From Rhodospirillaceae bacterium (GTDB lineage: Bacteria; Pseudomonadota; Alphaproteobacteria; Bin65), in assembly GCA_028819475.1 (NCBI GenBank), contig JAPPLJ010000041.1:1-64000 (forward strand): 64,000 nucleotides of DNA. The letters are read 5' to 3'. Below the pieces are notes generated by a model. The model was not told the origin of the DNA and ran no database searches. It saw only the letters and a program-made list of their open reading frames with translations. Positions 24,905 to 34,410 of this stretch are shown here, piece by piece. Numbering within the stretch: position 1 is the stretch's first letter; every line of letters begins with the position of its first letter. The translations under genes were made by a program, and so were the position numbers.

Positions 24905-26053
24905 TCAGGATCCGGAAGCAGAAGTGCCGTCGAGCGACAGCACCTGGCGCACAAGGTCGGTCTGCCGGGAGATGCCGCGCTTTTCGAATATCTGCTGCAC
25001 GTGCCAGCGGACGGTCTTTTCTGAGCGGCCCGTCGCGGCGGCGATATCGCGGACCGTCTTGCCCTCGGCCAGGAGCACCGCCACGCAGCTTTCCGCCGGG
25101 GTGAGGCCGAGGACCGCCCCCACGAAATCGGGATCGATGCCCTTCGGTTCCCGGTCGATTACCAGGACGAGCGCGGCGACGCGCCAGGGGCGAAAGTCGA
25201 TCTCGCCGTCGCCGACGGGGTTGATGTGCACCGTTAACCCGGGCAGATGGTTGGGGCGGCGGATCGCGAGCGAGCCGCTTTCCCCCTGGGCGCCCCAACC
25301 GGGCAGTGCGCGCGCGAGGGTGGCCTGAAGGCCGGCGTTGTCGGCGGAAAATCGGGCGCGGAGAAATCCGTCCCGGTCGAAGAGCGCATCGCCCGTTCGA
25401 AGGATGTCTCTTGCGCGGCCGTTCGCGGTGACGATCCGCCCGCGCCCGTCGAGATGGACGATACCGAACCTGCTCTTGTCCAGCAGTTCGGTGAGGGACG
25501 TGCCCAGCGCCCTGGCAGCGCCAAGCGCCTGCCGGACAATCACGTATTGGCGAAGATGCGGCAGCAATTCCCGGATGAACGCCGTCTGCGTGAACGACCA
25601 CCCTTCCCCGTCGACGGGATCGGCCGTGCACCAAGTGATGCGCGTTCCATTCGGGCCGTCCATGCGCACGTTGACGCTGTTCTGGAACTGGCCGATGGGC
25701 AGGTTCTCGTTAAATGCCGCGGACGTCTTCAGCTCCTCTTCGGTGTACAGGCTGGTGATGTGGACCACGTCGCTGTCGGGCAGGCGCATCAGGCGCGGTA
25801 TCCGTTCGTCCTGTGGGTAGTAGTGGTCGAAATATGCGCGCTCAACAGTGTGATGGCGTTCGCCGCGGTAATAGAGCGGCGCCAGATATATTTCCACGTC
25901 GTCAGGGGACTGTCCGCGGGCGAAGGTCAGTATGTTGCCCTTCGTCCGGCAGGCCTCGTCGATGAGGGCGGAGCATGTCGGCCAGTGCGTATCGTCGAGC
26001 ACAGCGTTGTGCAGGGATGCCAGAATGCGGTCGAACGCCGTTCTGCTGCTCAT
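24905..26053 (-). CDS. LuxR-family transcriptional regulator with PAS-like sensor region
   Basis: This 382-residue protein has a C-terminal LuxR helix-turn-helix (about residues 318-375: LGLTPAESCVAVLLAEGKTV, then IAAATGRSEKTVRWHVQQIF). The central part (about 180-260) resembles a PAS fold (GIVHLDGRGRIVTANGRARD), and the N-terminal third has no recognised domain. There is no receiver domain, so it is not a classical response regulator. ATG at 26053 has GGAG upstream. It is transcribed toward the secreted hydrolase inside the rlmN-flanked block and may regulate it. The ligand is unknown. Confidence 0.84.
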   Translation of the reverse strand: MSSRTAFDRILASLHNAVLDDTHWPTCSALIDEACRTKGNILTFARGQSPDDVEIYLAPLYYRGERHHTVERAYFDHYYPQDERIPRLMRLPDSDVVHITSLYTEEELKTSAAFNENLPIGQFQNSVNVRMDGPNGTRITWCTADPVDGEGWSFTQTAFIRELLPHLRQYVIVRQALGAARALGTSLTELLDKSRFGIVHLDGRGRIVTANGRARDILRTGDALFDRDGFLRARFSADNAGLQATLARALPGWGAQGESGSLAIRRPNHLPGLTVHINPVGDGEIDFRPWRVAALVLVIDREPKGIDPDFVGAVLGLTPAESCVAVLLAEGKTVRDIAAATGRSEKTVRWHVQQIFEKRGISRQTDLVRQVLSLDGTSASGS

Positions 26054-26299
26054 GACTCCATATTCGCTTCCGGAGAAACTCTCGGCGCACGTTGCTGGTG
26101 TGGAGGGTCGTTCGATTGTAGGCCATAGGGAAATGTCCGACCCCCGCAATTTTGCTGGGCTGGAGCGGAAATCGCCGGAAAGCCGGTCGGAAATGCCTGC
26201 GTGCGCATTCTGCGAAACGCAGGTAGGGCCATCGATACCGCTACAATCGAGCGCCGCGATGAGCGATAGCGCAGGAGCCCTGCCGTCACATCGTCGACG

Positions 26300-27439
26300 C
26301 TACACCCGCGCCCCTGCCCGCTTCCGCTCGCTCGCGCTCTTGAGCTGGCCGCAGGCGGCCATGATGTCCCGGCCGCGGGGCGTACGCACGATGCAGGTCA
26401 GGCCGCCGTCCAGGCAGATCGTCATGAAGGCGCGGATGCGCCGCTCGCTGGAGCATTCATAGGGTGCGCCCGGCCAGGGGTTGAACGGGATCAGGTTGAT
26501 CTTGGCCGGGATGTCCTTGAGCAGCCGCACGAGTTCGCGCGCGTCGGCGTCGCTGTCGTTGACGCCGTTCAGCATGACATATTCGAAGGTGATGCGCCTG
26601 GCGTTGTTGACGCCGCCGTAGGTGCGGCAGGCGTCGAGCAGCTCGGCGATCGGGTAGCGGCGGTTGAGCGGCACGATCTCGCTGCGGATATCGTCGGTCA
26701 CGGCGTGGAGCGAGACGGCAAGGTTTACGCCCAGTTCCTCGCCGCATTGCCGCATGACCGGCACCACGCCGGCGGTCGAGAGGGTCAACCTGCGGCGCGA
26801 GATGGCGATGCCGTCGCCGTCGATCATGATACGCACGGCCCGGGCGACATTGTCGTAGTTGTAGAGCGGCTCGCCCATGCCCATCAGGACGATGTTGGTG
26901 ATCCGCCGGTCCCTCTTGCCCGACGGCCAGTCGCCGAGCGCGTCGCGCGCCAGCATGAGCTGGCCGACGATCTCGCCGGCGTCCAGGTTGCGCACCCAGG
27001 GCTGGGTACCGGTGTGGCAGAAGCGGCAGTTGAGCGTGCAGCCGACCTGGGACGAGATGCACAGGGTGCCGCGGTCCTCCTCCGGGATGAAGACCATCTC
27101 CGCCTCGGCGGCGTCCGGGAAACGCAATAGCCATTTGCGCGTGCCGTCGGCGGAGACCTGCGCATCCGCCGGCGCCGGCCGGCCCAGCGTGTAGCGCTCG
27201 GCGAGTTTCGCCCGCGCCGCCTTGGAAATGCTGGTCATCTCCTCGAAGCTGCGCGCACCGCGATGATAGATCCAGTGCCGGAGCTGCTTCGCCCGGAACG
27301 GCGGTTCGCCGAGCGCCTGCACCGTTATTGCCAGCCCGGCCATGTCGGCGCCGACCAGGGACGACCGCCCTGCCCCGTTCCCGGCGGGGACAGGCGGCGG
27401 CGCGGGTTTGTCCTGCCGTGCGGATGCGATACCGTCCAT
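26300..27439 (-). CDS. rlmN: 23S rRNA (adenine-2503-C2)-methyltransferase
   Basis: This 379-residue radical-SAM enzyme methylates A2503 of 23S rRNA and A37 of some tRNAs. The iron-sulfur motif CX3CX2C is at Cys134, Cys138 and Cys141 ([12 protein letters not shown]). The N-terminal [14 protein letters not shown] and the C-terminal AACGQL cysteine needed for catalysis are present. ATG at 27439 gives a ~40-residue low-complexity leader before the conserved fold. Its last ~250 bp are duplicated at 23114-23359. The 3' part may therefore have been replaced during insertion of the intervening block. Confidence 0.93.
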   Translation of the reverse strand: MDGIASARQDKPAPPPVPAGNGAGRSSLVGADMAGLAITVQALGEPPFRAKQLRHWIYHRGARSFEEMTSISKAARAKLAERYTLGRPAPADAQVSADGTRKWLLRFPDAAEAEMVFIPEEDRGTLCISSQVGCTLNCRFCHTGTQPWVRNLDAGEIVGQLMLARDALGDWPSGKRDRRITNIVLMGMGEPLYNYDNVARAVRIMIDGDGIAISRRRLTLSTAGVVPVMRQCGEELGVNLAVSLHAVTDDIRSEIVPLNRRYPIAELLDACRTYGGVNNARRITFEYVMLNGVNDSDADARELVRLLKDIPAKINLIPFNPWPGAPYECSSERRIRAFMTICLDGGLTCIVRTPRGRDIMAACGQLKSASERKRAGARV

Positions 27440-27533
27440 GGCCCCGGAAGTAGCCGCCCGGCCGCGCTTCGGCAAGGCGGCCTGCCGGGAACCGGGGCTT
27501 GCCCCGGAGCCCGGCCTGTGAGAGCCCTCGATT

Positions 27534-28388
27534 ATGACCGGAGACAATGACGAAAGCGCCGGCAAGGGCGAGCGCATCGCCAAGCGCATTGCGCGGGCCG
27601 GCCTGTGTTCGCGCCGGGAGGCCGAGCGCTGGATCGCCGCCGGGCGCGTCGCGGTCGACGGCCGCGTGCTCGACTCGCCCGCTTTCGCCGTGCTGCCGCA
27701 TCACCGGATCGTCGTGGATGGCCAACCGCTGAAGGAGAAGGAACCGCCGGCCCTGTGGCGCTACCACAAGCCGGCCGGCCTGGTGACGACGAACCGCGAT
27801 CCGCAGGGCCGGCCGACCGTCTTCGACCGGCTGCCGCCGAATCTGCCGCGGGTCATCACCGTCGGCCGGCTCGACCTGACGACCGAGGGCCTGCTGCTTC
27901 TGACCAACGACGGCGACCTCGCCCGGTTTCTCGAACTGCCTTCGACCGGCTGGACCCGGCGCTACCGGGTCCGGGTCAAAGGCCGGCCCGACGAGGCCGC
28001 GCTGGCCCGGCTGGCCGAAGGCGTCACCGTCGACGGCGTCCGCTACGGGCCGGTGCAGGCCCGGCTCGACCGGCAGCCCGAGCGGTCCGGGGGCGCCAAC
28101 GCCTGGCTCACCATGAGCATCCGGGAGGGCAAGAACCGGGAAATCCGCAAGCTCTGCGCCCATCTCGGGCTGACGGCGAACCGGCTGATCCGCACGGCAT
28201 ACGGGCCGTTCCAGCTCGGCAAACTGGCGGCCGGCGCCGTCGAACGGATCCCGGAACGGGTGTTGCGGCAACAGCTGCTGCACTGGCCCGGGTTCGCCGG
28301 CGGCGACCGGTCCGGACCGGCCCGACGATCATCGCAGCCGCCGAAAGGGAAGCCGGCAGGCAATGCGCATCGTCGGCGGAAACCTTAA
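27534..28388 (+). CDS. rluB: RluB/RsuA-family rRNA pseudouridine synthase
   Basis: This 284-residue enzyme has an N-terminal S4 RNA-binding domain (residues 12-60: [20 protein letters not shown]). A pseudouridine synthase domain follows, with the catalytic aspartate in [18 protein letters not shown] and the closing motif [17 protein letters not shown]. It modifies a uridine in rRNA, with RluB (23S U2605) the nearest match. A basic Pro/Arg/Lys tail ends the protein. The rsmD gene starts 26 bp before its stop, so the two RNA-modification genes are coupled. Confidence 0.9.
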   Translation: MTGDNDESAGKGERIAKRIARAGLCSRREAERWIAAGRVAVDGRVLDSPAFAVLPHHRIVVDGQPLKEKEPPALWRYHKPAGLVTTNRDPQGRPTVFDRLPPNLPRVITVGRLDLTTEGLLLLTNDGDLARFLELPSTGWTRRYRVRVKGRPDEAALARLAEGVTVDGVRYGPVQARLDRQPERSGGANAWLTMSIREGKNREIRKLCAHLGLTANRLIRTAYGPFQLGKLAAGAVERIPERVLRQQLLHWPGFAGGDRSGPARRSSQPPKGKPAGNAHRRRKP

Positions 28389-28932
28389 GGGCCGGCGCCT
28401 CGCCGCACCGCCGGGCAGCGCGGTCCGCCCGACCGCCGACCGGGCGCGCGAGGCCCTGTTCAACCGCCTGGTCCATGGCGCCTTTTCCGGCGACGGAGCG
28501 TCCAGCGTCGCCGGCGCCCTTGTGCTCGACGCCTTCTGCGGCACCGGCGCCGTGGGCTTCGAAGCCCTGTCGCGCGGCGCGGCGCAGGCCGTCTTCATCG
28601 ACAACGACGACGACGCCATTGCCTGCGTCCGCACCAATATCGCCGCCCTCGGCGTCGCCGACCGCGCAACGGTCCTCCGGGCCGACGCGACGGACCCGCC
28701 GCGCGCCGCCGCCCCCTGCACGCTGGCCTTTCTCGACCCACCCTATGCCGGAAACACGATCGCCGCCGCCCTGCCGGCCCTGGCCGCGGCGGGCTGGCTG
28801 GCGCCCGGCGCGCTCTGCGTAGCGGAAAGCGCCGCCAGATCGCCGGTTCCCGAGCCGCCGGCCGGCTTCGAAACGCTGGACAGCCGCAGCTACGGCAGGG
28901 CGCGCTTCTCCTTCCTGCGTTTCAGGCCCTGA
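28363..28932 (+). CDS. rsmD: 16S rRNA (guanine-966-N2)-methyltransferase
   Basis: This 189-residue SAM-dependent methyltransferase has the RsmD opening [13 protein letters not shown], then VRPTADRAREALFN, the SAM loop LDAFCGTGAVGFEALSRGA (residues 47-65) and the catalytic DPPY motif in LAFLDPPYAG. It methylates G966 of 16S rRNA. Length is normal. It overlaps the pseudouridine synthase gene by 26 bp on the same strand. Confidence 0.92.
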   Translation: MRIVGGNLKGRRLAAPPGSAVRPTADRAREALFNRLVHGAFSGDGASSVAGALVLDAFCGTGAVGFEALSRGAAQAVFIDNDDDAIACVRTNIAALGVADRATVLRADATDPPRAAAPCTLAFLDPPYAGNTIAAALPALAAAGWLAPGALCVAESAARSPVPEPPAGFETLDSRSYGRARFSFLRFRP

Positions 28933-29027
28933 GGCGCGGCTCACCACCGGGCGCCACGCGGATTTTTCCTTGCGCCGCCTCGATTTTGGCCCGATGTTGC
29001 GCGCCTTATCGGAACGGGAGGAAACCC

Positions 29028-29978
29028 ATGAAAAGAGTTGTTGCAGCCACCCTTACGGCGCTGGCCGCCCTCGGTATCGCCGCGGCGCCGGTCCAGGCCG
29101 CCTATCCGGAACGTCCGATCCAGTTCGTCGTGCCCTGGCCGCCCGGCGACCTGGAAGACGTGCTGACCCGCCTGATCGCCAAGCAGATGACCAAGGATTA
29201 CGGCGTCCCGGCCGCGGTGGTGAACCGGCCCGGCGGCGGCGGCGTGGTCGGCGCCTCGACGGTCGCGCGCGCCAAGCCCGACGGCTACACCGTCGGCAGC
29301 TTCGTCATCGGCATTCCGACGGTCCATGTCCTGATGGGCAATGCGCCGTGGAAGCGCGACACCTTCGACCCGGTCGGCATTTTCGTGACCTATCCGTTCC
29401 TGCTCGCGGCCCGGGGCGATGCGCCCTACGGCAACATCGCCGAGCTCGCCGCCCATGCGAAGAAGAACAAGGTGCGGCTGGGCCATTTCGGCTACGGGCT
29501 GATCCCGACGCGGGCGACCATCCTGGCCGCCAAGCAGATGGGCTTCTCCTTCGGGTCCAACGCGGCCTTCGACGAGCTGACCTGCGCGACGCTCAAGGCC
29601 AAGGACGCCGACGTCATCAACACGACGGCCCAGCTCGTGCTGCCGTGCCTCAAGGATATCAAGGTCCTGGCCGCGTTCGCGGACAACCGCATCTCGATCC
29701 TGCCGAACGTGCCGACGCTCGCCGAGCAGGTGAAGGGCCGCGAACTGCCGCTGCTGTGGAACGGCCTGTTCGTGCCCAAGGGCACGCCGCAGGACGTCAA
29801 GGACAAGATCGAAGCTTCGGCGAAGAAGGCGCTTACCAGCGAGGCCGCCAAGAAGGTCGCCAAGACGACCGGCGCGATCATCTACTGGAAGGGCCCGGCC
29901 GAATCGAAGAAGCAGATCGACCGCGATTTCGACATCGTCCGCGGCATGCTCAAGGAAATGGGCGATCTGAAGAAGTAG
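29028..29978 (+). CDS. tctC: Tripartite tricarboxylate transporter substrate-binding protein (TctC family), copy 2
   Basis: This 316-residue periplasmic receptor has a signal peptide at residues 1-24, cleaved after VQA. The mature part shows the family pattern YPERPIQFVVPWPPGDLEDV and VVNRPGGGGVVGASTVARAKPDG (seen as two pieces). ATG at 29028 follows GGGAGGAAACCC. It is well diverged from copy 1, so a different carboxylate is likely. Its tctB and tctA genes follow after a 112-bp inverted-repeat element. Confidence 0.9.
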   Translation: MKRVVAATLTALAALGIAAAPVQAAYPERPIQFVVPWPPGDLEDVLTRLIAKQMTKDYGVPAAVVNRPGGGGVVGASTVARAKPDGYTVGSFVIGIPTVHVLMGNAPWKRDTFDPVGIFVTYPFLLAARGDAPYGNIAELAAHAKKNKVRLGHFGYGLIPTRATILAAKQMGFSFGSNAAFDELTCATLKAKDADVINTTAQLVLPCLKDIKVLAAFADNRISILPNVPTLAEQVKGRELPLLWNGLFVPKGTPQDVKDKIEASAKKALTSEAAKKVAKTTGAIIYWKGPAESKKQIDRDFDIVRGMLKEMGDLKK

Positions 29979-30130
29979 CGCCTGTCGCCGGACCGGCCCC
30001 AGCCGCCTGACCGGCGGGGCCGGCCGGTGCGCCGTTCGCCGTCCCTATTGCCGGATTGCTCTGCGAAAATGCGACGCGGGAACTGTCTTCCCACGGACGG
30101 TGTCGCAAGAGTGCGGCAATGCAGCCATAT

Positions 30131-30242
30131 CCCCCTCCCCTTGGGGGAGGGGTCGTCCGCCGGCGCTCTTACGTCCGTTTCCGGAAATGAATCGGATGCC
30201 CGCGGACCCCTCCCCCTGACCCCCTCCCCCAAGGGGAGGGGG
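30131..30242. repeat. Inverted-repeat element with 22-bp ends, copy A
   Basis: The two ends, 30131-30152 and 30221-30242, are exact 22-bp inverted repeats (C5TC4TTG5AG4 and its complement). The minus strand carries a four-tract G-quadruplex motif at 30207-30230. An element with identical ends lies at 43315-43436 in the opposite orientation. It separates the tctC and tctB genes. No transposase is present, so it looks like a MITE- or REP-type element. Confidence 0.75.
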
Positions 30243-30300
30243 AAACCGGAGCGCCGGCGACTTTCCCGATCGAGCCCCGATCGAGCCCCCGGTCGAGCCC

Positions 30301-30855
30301 ATGTCCGCGTTTGACGAAGACACCGCGCAGGAAGGCGTGCCCGGCCGGGCAGTCGTGGCCCTGTTCTTTTTCGTCTTCGGCGCGGGCGGGCTCGCGCTGA
30401 TGCCAATCCAGACGGGCACCTCGCCGGGCGACGAAGGCTGGTTCACCCAGCCCTGGCTGATGCCGCTGCTGACCCTCGGCCTGCTTACTGCGGTTTCACT
30501 GCTCTACATTGTAAAGCTTTGGAGAGACGGGGAATTTGCGCGGGCAAAGACAAGCGGCCCCGCGCTGGCAGGCGAGGTTTGGATTTGGCTCAAGTCGGCC
30601 GAATTCTTTGCCTGGTACGTCGCCTATATCGTCCTGCTCGGACTGATCGGCTACGGGCTCTCGACCTTCCTGTTCGTCGCGTGCCTCGGATTGCGCGTCG
30701 GACTGCGGCAGCCGAAATGGCTGCTGGCGGCGCTGGGCGCGACGCTGGCGATGGTGCTGCTGTTCCGTTTCGGCCTCGAGATCTGGGTGCCGCCGGCTGA
30801 CCTGTACGACCTGCTGCCCAAGAGCGTCGCCGTGTTTCTCCAGCGGTATTTCTAG
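30301..30855 (+). CDS. tctB: Tripartite tricarboxylate transporter small membrane protein (TctB family), copy 2
   Basis: This 184-residue membrane protein has hydrophobic helices at about residues 17-37, 51-71, 97-120 and 122-160, fitting the TctB topology. The stretch at 30515-30560 is less GC-rich than its surroundings. Identification rests on topology, size and its place between TctC and TctA genes. It lies 58 bp after the inverted-repeat element and 17 bp before tctA. Confidence 0.8.
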   Translation: MSAFDEDTAQEGVPGRAVVALFFFVFGAGGLALMPIQTGTSPGDEGWFTQPWLMPLLTLGLLTAVSLLYIVKLWRDGEFARAKTSGPALAGEVWIWLKSAEFFAWYVAYIVLLGLIGYGLSTFLFVACLGLRVGLRQPKWLLAALGATLAMVLLFRFGLEIWVPPADLYDLLPKSVAVFLQRYF

Positions 30856-30872
30856 CCGGGACCGGGCGGGCC

Positions 30873-32372
30873 ATGGACGCGATCCTCGCCGGACTGAGCC
30901 AGCTCGGCCAATGGCATGTCCTGATCGCGCTCTTCGCCGGGGCTATCAGCGGCGTCATCATCGGCGCGATACCGGGCCTGGGGCCGGCGGTCGCCATCGC
31001 CGTCCTGCTTCCGGCGACCTACGCGATGGATCCGCTGACCGCGCTCACCCTGCTGCTCGGCATCTATTCCGGCGCCTGGTACGGCGGCGCGATCCCGGCA
31101 ATCCTGATCAACACGCCGGGCACGCCGGTCAACGTGCTGACGACCTACGACGGCTATCCGATGACGCTCGCCGGCCAGGCGCGGCGCGCCCTGTCGCTCG
31201 CCTACAGTTCCAGCTTCGTCGGCGGCATCGTCAGCGTGGTCGTGCTGATCGCGATGGCGCAGCCGCTCGCGGACATCGCCTCGAATTTCGGTTCGGCGGA
31301 ATTCGCCATGGCGGCGCTGATGGCGATGGTGCTCGTCGTGGTCGCGCACCGCGGCCGCGTGCTGGCGGCGGCGATCACGCTGGCATTCGGCCTGTTCCTT
31401 GCGACCGTCGGGCTGGAAACCGCGTTCAACACCCAGCGCTTCACCTTCGGCCAGGTCTGGCTCCAGGGCGGCGTGCCGCTGATCCCGGTGGTGCTCGGCC
31501 TGTTCGCCATGTCCCAAGCCTTCGTCCTGCTGACCGAGGACGACCAGTCCGGCGAGCCGCCGCGGCTGACCGGCCGCTTCTTCCAGGGCCTTGCCGAAGC
31601 CTTCCGCTATCCCAAGACCCTGTTCTCCTCGTCCGGCTTCGGCGTCTTCATGGGCATCCTGCCGGGCGTCGGCGAGTTTCTCGCCCAGTTCTTCAGCTAC
31701 ACGCTGGCGCAAAAGACCTCGAAGACGCCGGACCTGTTCGGCAAGGGCGCGCCGGAAGGGCTGATCGCCTCGGAATCCGCCAACAACGCCGTGCCGGCCG
31801 CCGCGCTGGTGCCCCTGCTCGCGCTCGGCATTCCCGGCGAGGCGCTGACCGCGATGATGCTGTCGGTCTTCATGGTGCACAATGTGATCCCGGGGCCGGA
31901 ACTGTTCGCCACGCGCCCCGAGTTCATCTCCGGCCTCTATCTCTCCCTGCTGGCGATGAACATCGTGATCCTGGTTTTCCTGCTGTTCGCGACCCGGCTG
32001 ATCGTGGCGCTGTCGCGCGTCAATACGAAATTCATCGGCGTCATCATCCTGGCGCTGACCCTCGTCGGCACCTACACGGCGAGCTACAACATCGTCCATC
32101 CGCTGATGGCGCTGGTCTTCGGCCTGATCGGCTACATCCTGAAACGCCACAACATCCCGATCGTGCCGATCGTGCTCGGCCTCGTGCTCGGGCCAATCTT
32201 CGAGGCGCGGCTGCGCCAGGCTCTGGGCACGGCCGGCGGCGACATGGCGATCTTCGTCGAGCGCCCCTATTCGGCCGGCCTCCTTGCCGTCATGGCCGTG
32301 GCGATGATCGGCATCGCGCTCACCAACCGGCAGCGCCGGCAGCGGGAAAAAATCGCCGCTAGGGAGCGGTGA
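30873..32372 (+). CDS. tctA: Tripartite tricarboxylate transporter permease (TctA family), copy 2
   Basis: This 499-residue multi-pass permease carries GAIPGLGPAVAIAVLLP near residue 31, AILINTPGTPVNV near residue 76, and the second-half motif GILPGVGEFLAQFF near residue 264. These mark a TctA subunit. It imports the solute presented by the second TctC. It ends with a basic cytoplasmic tail (NRQRRQREK). The substrate is not predictable from the sequence. Confidence 0.9.
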   Translation: MDAILAGLSQLGQWHVLIALFAGAISGVIIGAIPGLGPAVAIAVLLPATYAMDPLTALTLLLGIYSGAWYGGAIPAILINTPGTPVNVLTTYDGYPMTLAGQARRALSLAYSSSFVGGIVSVVVLIAMAQPLADIASNFGSAEFAMAALMAMVLVVVAHRGRVLAAAITLAFGLFLATVGLETAFNTQRFTFGQVWLQGGVPLIPVVLGLFAMSQAFVLLTEDDQSGEPPRLTGRFFQGLAEAFRYPKTLFSSSGFGVFMGILPGVGEFLAQFFSYTLAQKTSKTPDLFGKGAPEGLIASESANNAVPAAALVPLLALGIPGEALTAMMLSVFMVHNVIPGPELFATRPEFISGLYLSLLAMNIVILVFLLFATRLIVALSRVNTKFIGVIILALTLVGTYTASYNIVHPLMALVFGLIGYILKRHNIPIVPIVLGLVLGPIFEARLRQALGTAGGDMAIFVERPYSAGLLAVMAVAMIGIALTNRQRRQREKIAARER

Positions 32373-32513
32373 GGCGGCCGCTTCGGTCTCTGCACGGGCC
32401 GCAGGGCAGGCGAACCGCCGTTTGACGGCAGCGGGCATTTTAGCCATGTCTTGTCGCGAAGGTCGGAGTCACCCGTGGACTCCGGTTCCGCCGGAAATCG
32501 ACAGGCATAGCCG

Positions 32514-33281
32514 ATGGCCGTTTCGCCCTTCTCGATCGTCGCGGCCGACACGCCCGAGGCGCAGTCGGCGCTGGCCGCGCTGACCGCGCGCTATCCGATC
32601 GTTCCGGCGGCAGAAGCGCGCCGTCTCGTCGTTCTCGGCGGAGACGGCTTCATGCTCGAAACCCTGCGCACCACACTGGACCGCGACGTCGCCGTCTATG
32701 GCATGAATCTGGGCAGCGTCGGCTTTCTGATGAACGAATTCGAGCCGGCGGGCCTGGCGGAACGGCTGGAAGCGGCTCAGCGGGTCGATATCCATCCGCT
32801 CCTGATGCAGGCCCGAACCGTCGATGGGCAAACGGTCGAAGCGGTCGCGATCAACGACGTGTCATTGCTTCGCGAGACGCATCAGACCGCCAAGCTGCGT
32901 ATCCTGATCGACGGCGTCGAACGGCTGGCGGAACTGGCCTGCGACGGCGCCCTTGTCGCGACGCCGGCGGGCAGCACGGCCTACAACCTGTCGGCGCAGG
33001 GACCGATCGTCCCGATCGGCGCCAGGCTCCTGGCGCTCACGCCGATCAGCGCCTTCCGTCCGCGGCGCTGGCGGGGCGCGTTGCTGCCGGACACGGCATC
33101 GGTGACCATCGAGATTCTCGATCCGGCGAAACGCCCGGTCAGCGCGGTTGCCGATTCGACCGAGGTGCGCGACGTGGCGAGCGTCACCGTCCGGCAGGCC
33201 GCAGATATGACCCTCTCTCTGCTGTTCGATCCCGAACACGACCTGGAAGAGCGCATCCTGCGCGAGCAGTTCCTGCCGTGA
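32514..33281 (+). CDS. nadK: NAD kinase
   Basis: This 255-residue enzyme phosphorylates NAD to NADP. The catalytic GGDG motif is at residues 42-45 ([10 protein letters not shown]), followed by [13 protein letters not shown]. The NE/D-type nucleotide site is seen as [14 protein letters not shown], then [21 protein letters not shown]. The protein is compact but complete. The stop overlaps the GTG start of the next membrane-protein gene. The 141 bp upstream contain no gene. Confidence 0.92.
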   Translation: MAVSPFSIVAADTPEAQSALAALTARYPIVPAAEARRLVVLGGDGFMLETLRTTLDRDVAVYGMNLGSVGFLMNEFEPAGLAERLEAAQRVDIHPLLMQARTVDGQTVEAVAINDVSLLRETHQTAKLRILIDGVERLAELACDGALVATPAGSTAYNLSAQGPIVPIGARLLALTPISAFRPRRWRGALLPDTASVTIEILDPAKRPVSAVADSTEVRDVASVTVRQAADMTLSLLFDPEHDLEERILREQFLP

Positions 33282-34381
33282 CCGGCCGGAGCGTGGAGGG
33301 CCCGGCCGCGGCGGCGGCCCTGCCGCGCCGCACCTGGGTCTTCCGCCTGTCGATCACCTTTCTCGTCGGCGCTGCCGGCGGCTGGCTGTTCGATCAGGCG
33401 AACCTGCCGCTTGCCTGGATGATCGGGGCCCTCGTGTTCACGACCGTCGGCGCGATCGCCGGCGTGCCGATGATCGCCTCACACAAGGTGCGCCAGCCGC
33501 TGATCGCTATTATCGGCGTCATGCTGGGCGCCCAGTTCACGCCGGAAGTTGCGGCACGAATTCCCGAGTGGTGGGCCTCGGTAATCGCCCTGTTTGCCTA
33601 TGTCGGACTCAGTACCAGCCTGCTCTTCTGGTACTTCCGGCGCCTGGGGCACGGCCCGGTCACCGCATATTGCGCGTCCACGCCCGGCGGCCTCAACGAA
33701 ATGGTGCTGGTCGCGCAGGAAATGCGCGGCGACTATCTCTCGGTCGCGCTGGTCCACGCCACACGCGTGCTGGTGACGGTGTTGATCGTGCCCTTCGGCT
33801 TCGTCGCCCTCGGCCTGTACGACCAGGGCAGCCGGGCATCGCTCGGCGCCGCCTTCGGCGACATTCCGCTGGACGAAGCGGCCATCCTTACGGCCGGTGG
33901 CGTCGCCGGGTATTTCGGCGCGAAGGCCCTGAAAATCCCCGCTGCGGCGCTGACCGGCCCGATGATCGTCAGCGCCCTGCTCCATCTGGTGGGCGCCAGC
34001 ACGATCGCGCCGCCCGGCCCGCTGGTCGCCATTGCGCAGGTTGTCGTCGGCTCAACCCTCGGCGCCCGCTTCGCCGGCGTCCCGATCCGCCGCGTCCTGC
34101 GCCTGGTCGTCCATTCGCTGGGGTCGACCGCGATCATGATCTCGCTGACCATCCTGCTGGCGGCGGCCGCATCCGCCTTCGTCGATGCGTCGATCCCGGC
34201 GCTCGTACTGGCGCTGGCGCCGGGCGGGCTGGCGGAAATGAGCCTGATCGCGCTCGCGCTCGGCATCGAGGCGGCGTTCGTGGCCGCCCATCACGTCATC
34301 CGGATTGCCCTGGTCGTGCTCGTTCTGCCGACCATGTTCCGACGGCGCTACGAAGACCCGGGCGGACGCGGCGAACCGTAA
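33278..34381 (+). CDS. AbrB-family (AmoA-like) membrane protein
   Basis: This 367-residue integral membrane protein is of the PF05145 family, named AbrB for historical reasons and unrelated to AbrB DNA-binding proteins. It is an internal duplication: [14 protein letters not shown] with [16 protein letters not shown] in the first half, and [18 protein letters not shown] with [16 protein letters not shown] in the second. About ten helices are predicted. GTG at 33278 overlaps the NAD kinase stop. Some members have been linked to ammonia monooxygenase-like or transport roles, but the function is unproven. Confidence 0.82.
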   Translation: MTGRSVEGPAAAAALPRRTWVFRLSITFLVGAAGGWLFDQANLPLAWMIGALVFTTVGAIAGVPMIASHKVRQPLIAIIGVMLGAQFTPEVAARIPEWWASVIALFAYVGLSTSLLFWYFRRLGHGPVTAYCASTPGGLNEMVLVAQEMRGDYLSVALVHATRVLVTVLIVPFGFVALGLYDQGSRASLGAAFGDIPLDEAAILTAGGVAGYFGAKALKIPAAALTGPMIVSALLHLVGASTIAPPGPLVAIAQVVVGSTLGARFAGVPIRRVLRLVVHSLGSTAIMISLTILLAAAASAFVDASIPALVLALAPGGLAEMSLIALALGIEAAFVAAHHVIRIALVVLVLPTMFRRRYEDPGGRGEP

Positions 34382-34404
34382 GGCCCGGCCGCCGTGGCCG
34401 GGCC
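34382..34404. terminator. Hairpin between convergent genes
   Basis: GGCCCGGCC (34382-34390) and GGCCGGGCC (34396-34404) form a perfect 9-bp stem with a 5-nt loop. It fills the 29-bp gap between two converging genes and could stop transcription from either side. There is no U-run, so Rho or RNase processing may be involved. Confidence 0.5.
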
Positions 34405-34410
34405 GCCGGG

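Noticed and set aside
23363..26299. Complete mobile element or integrative island
   Set aside because: No integrase, transposase or clear direct-repeat boundary besides the rlmN ends was found, so only a recombination scar is claimed.
26457..28283. Minus-strand open frame of 608 codons
   Set aside because: It is antisense to the pseudouridine synthase gene and then out of frame with rlmN.
33278..34381. AbrB transcription factor
   Set aside because: The protein is an integral membrane protein of the similarly named PF05145 family and has no DNA-binding domain.
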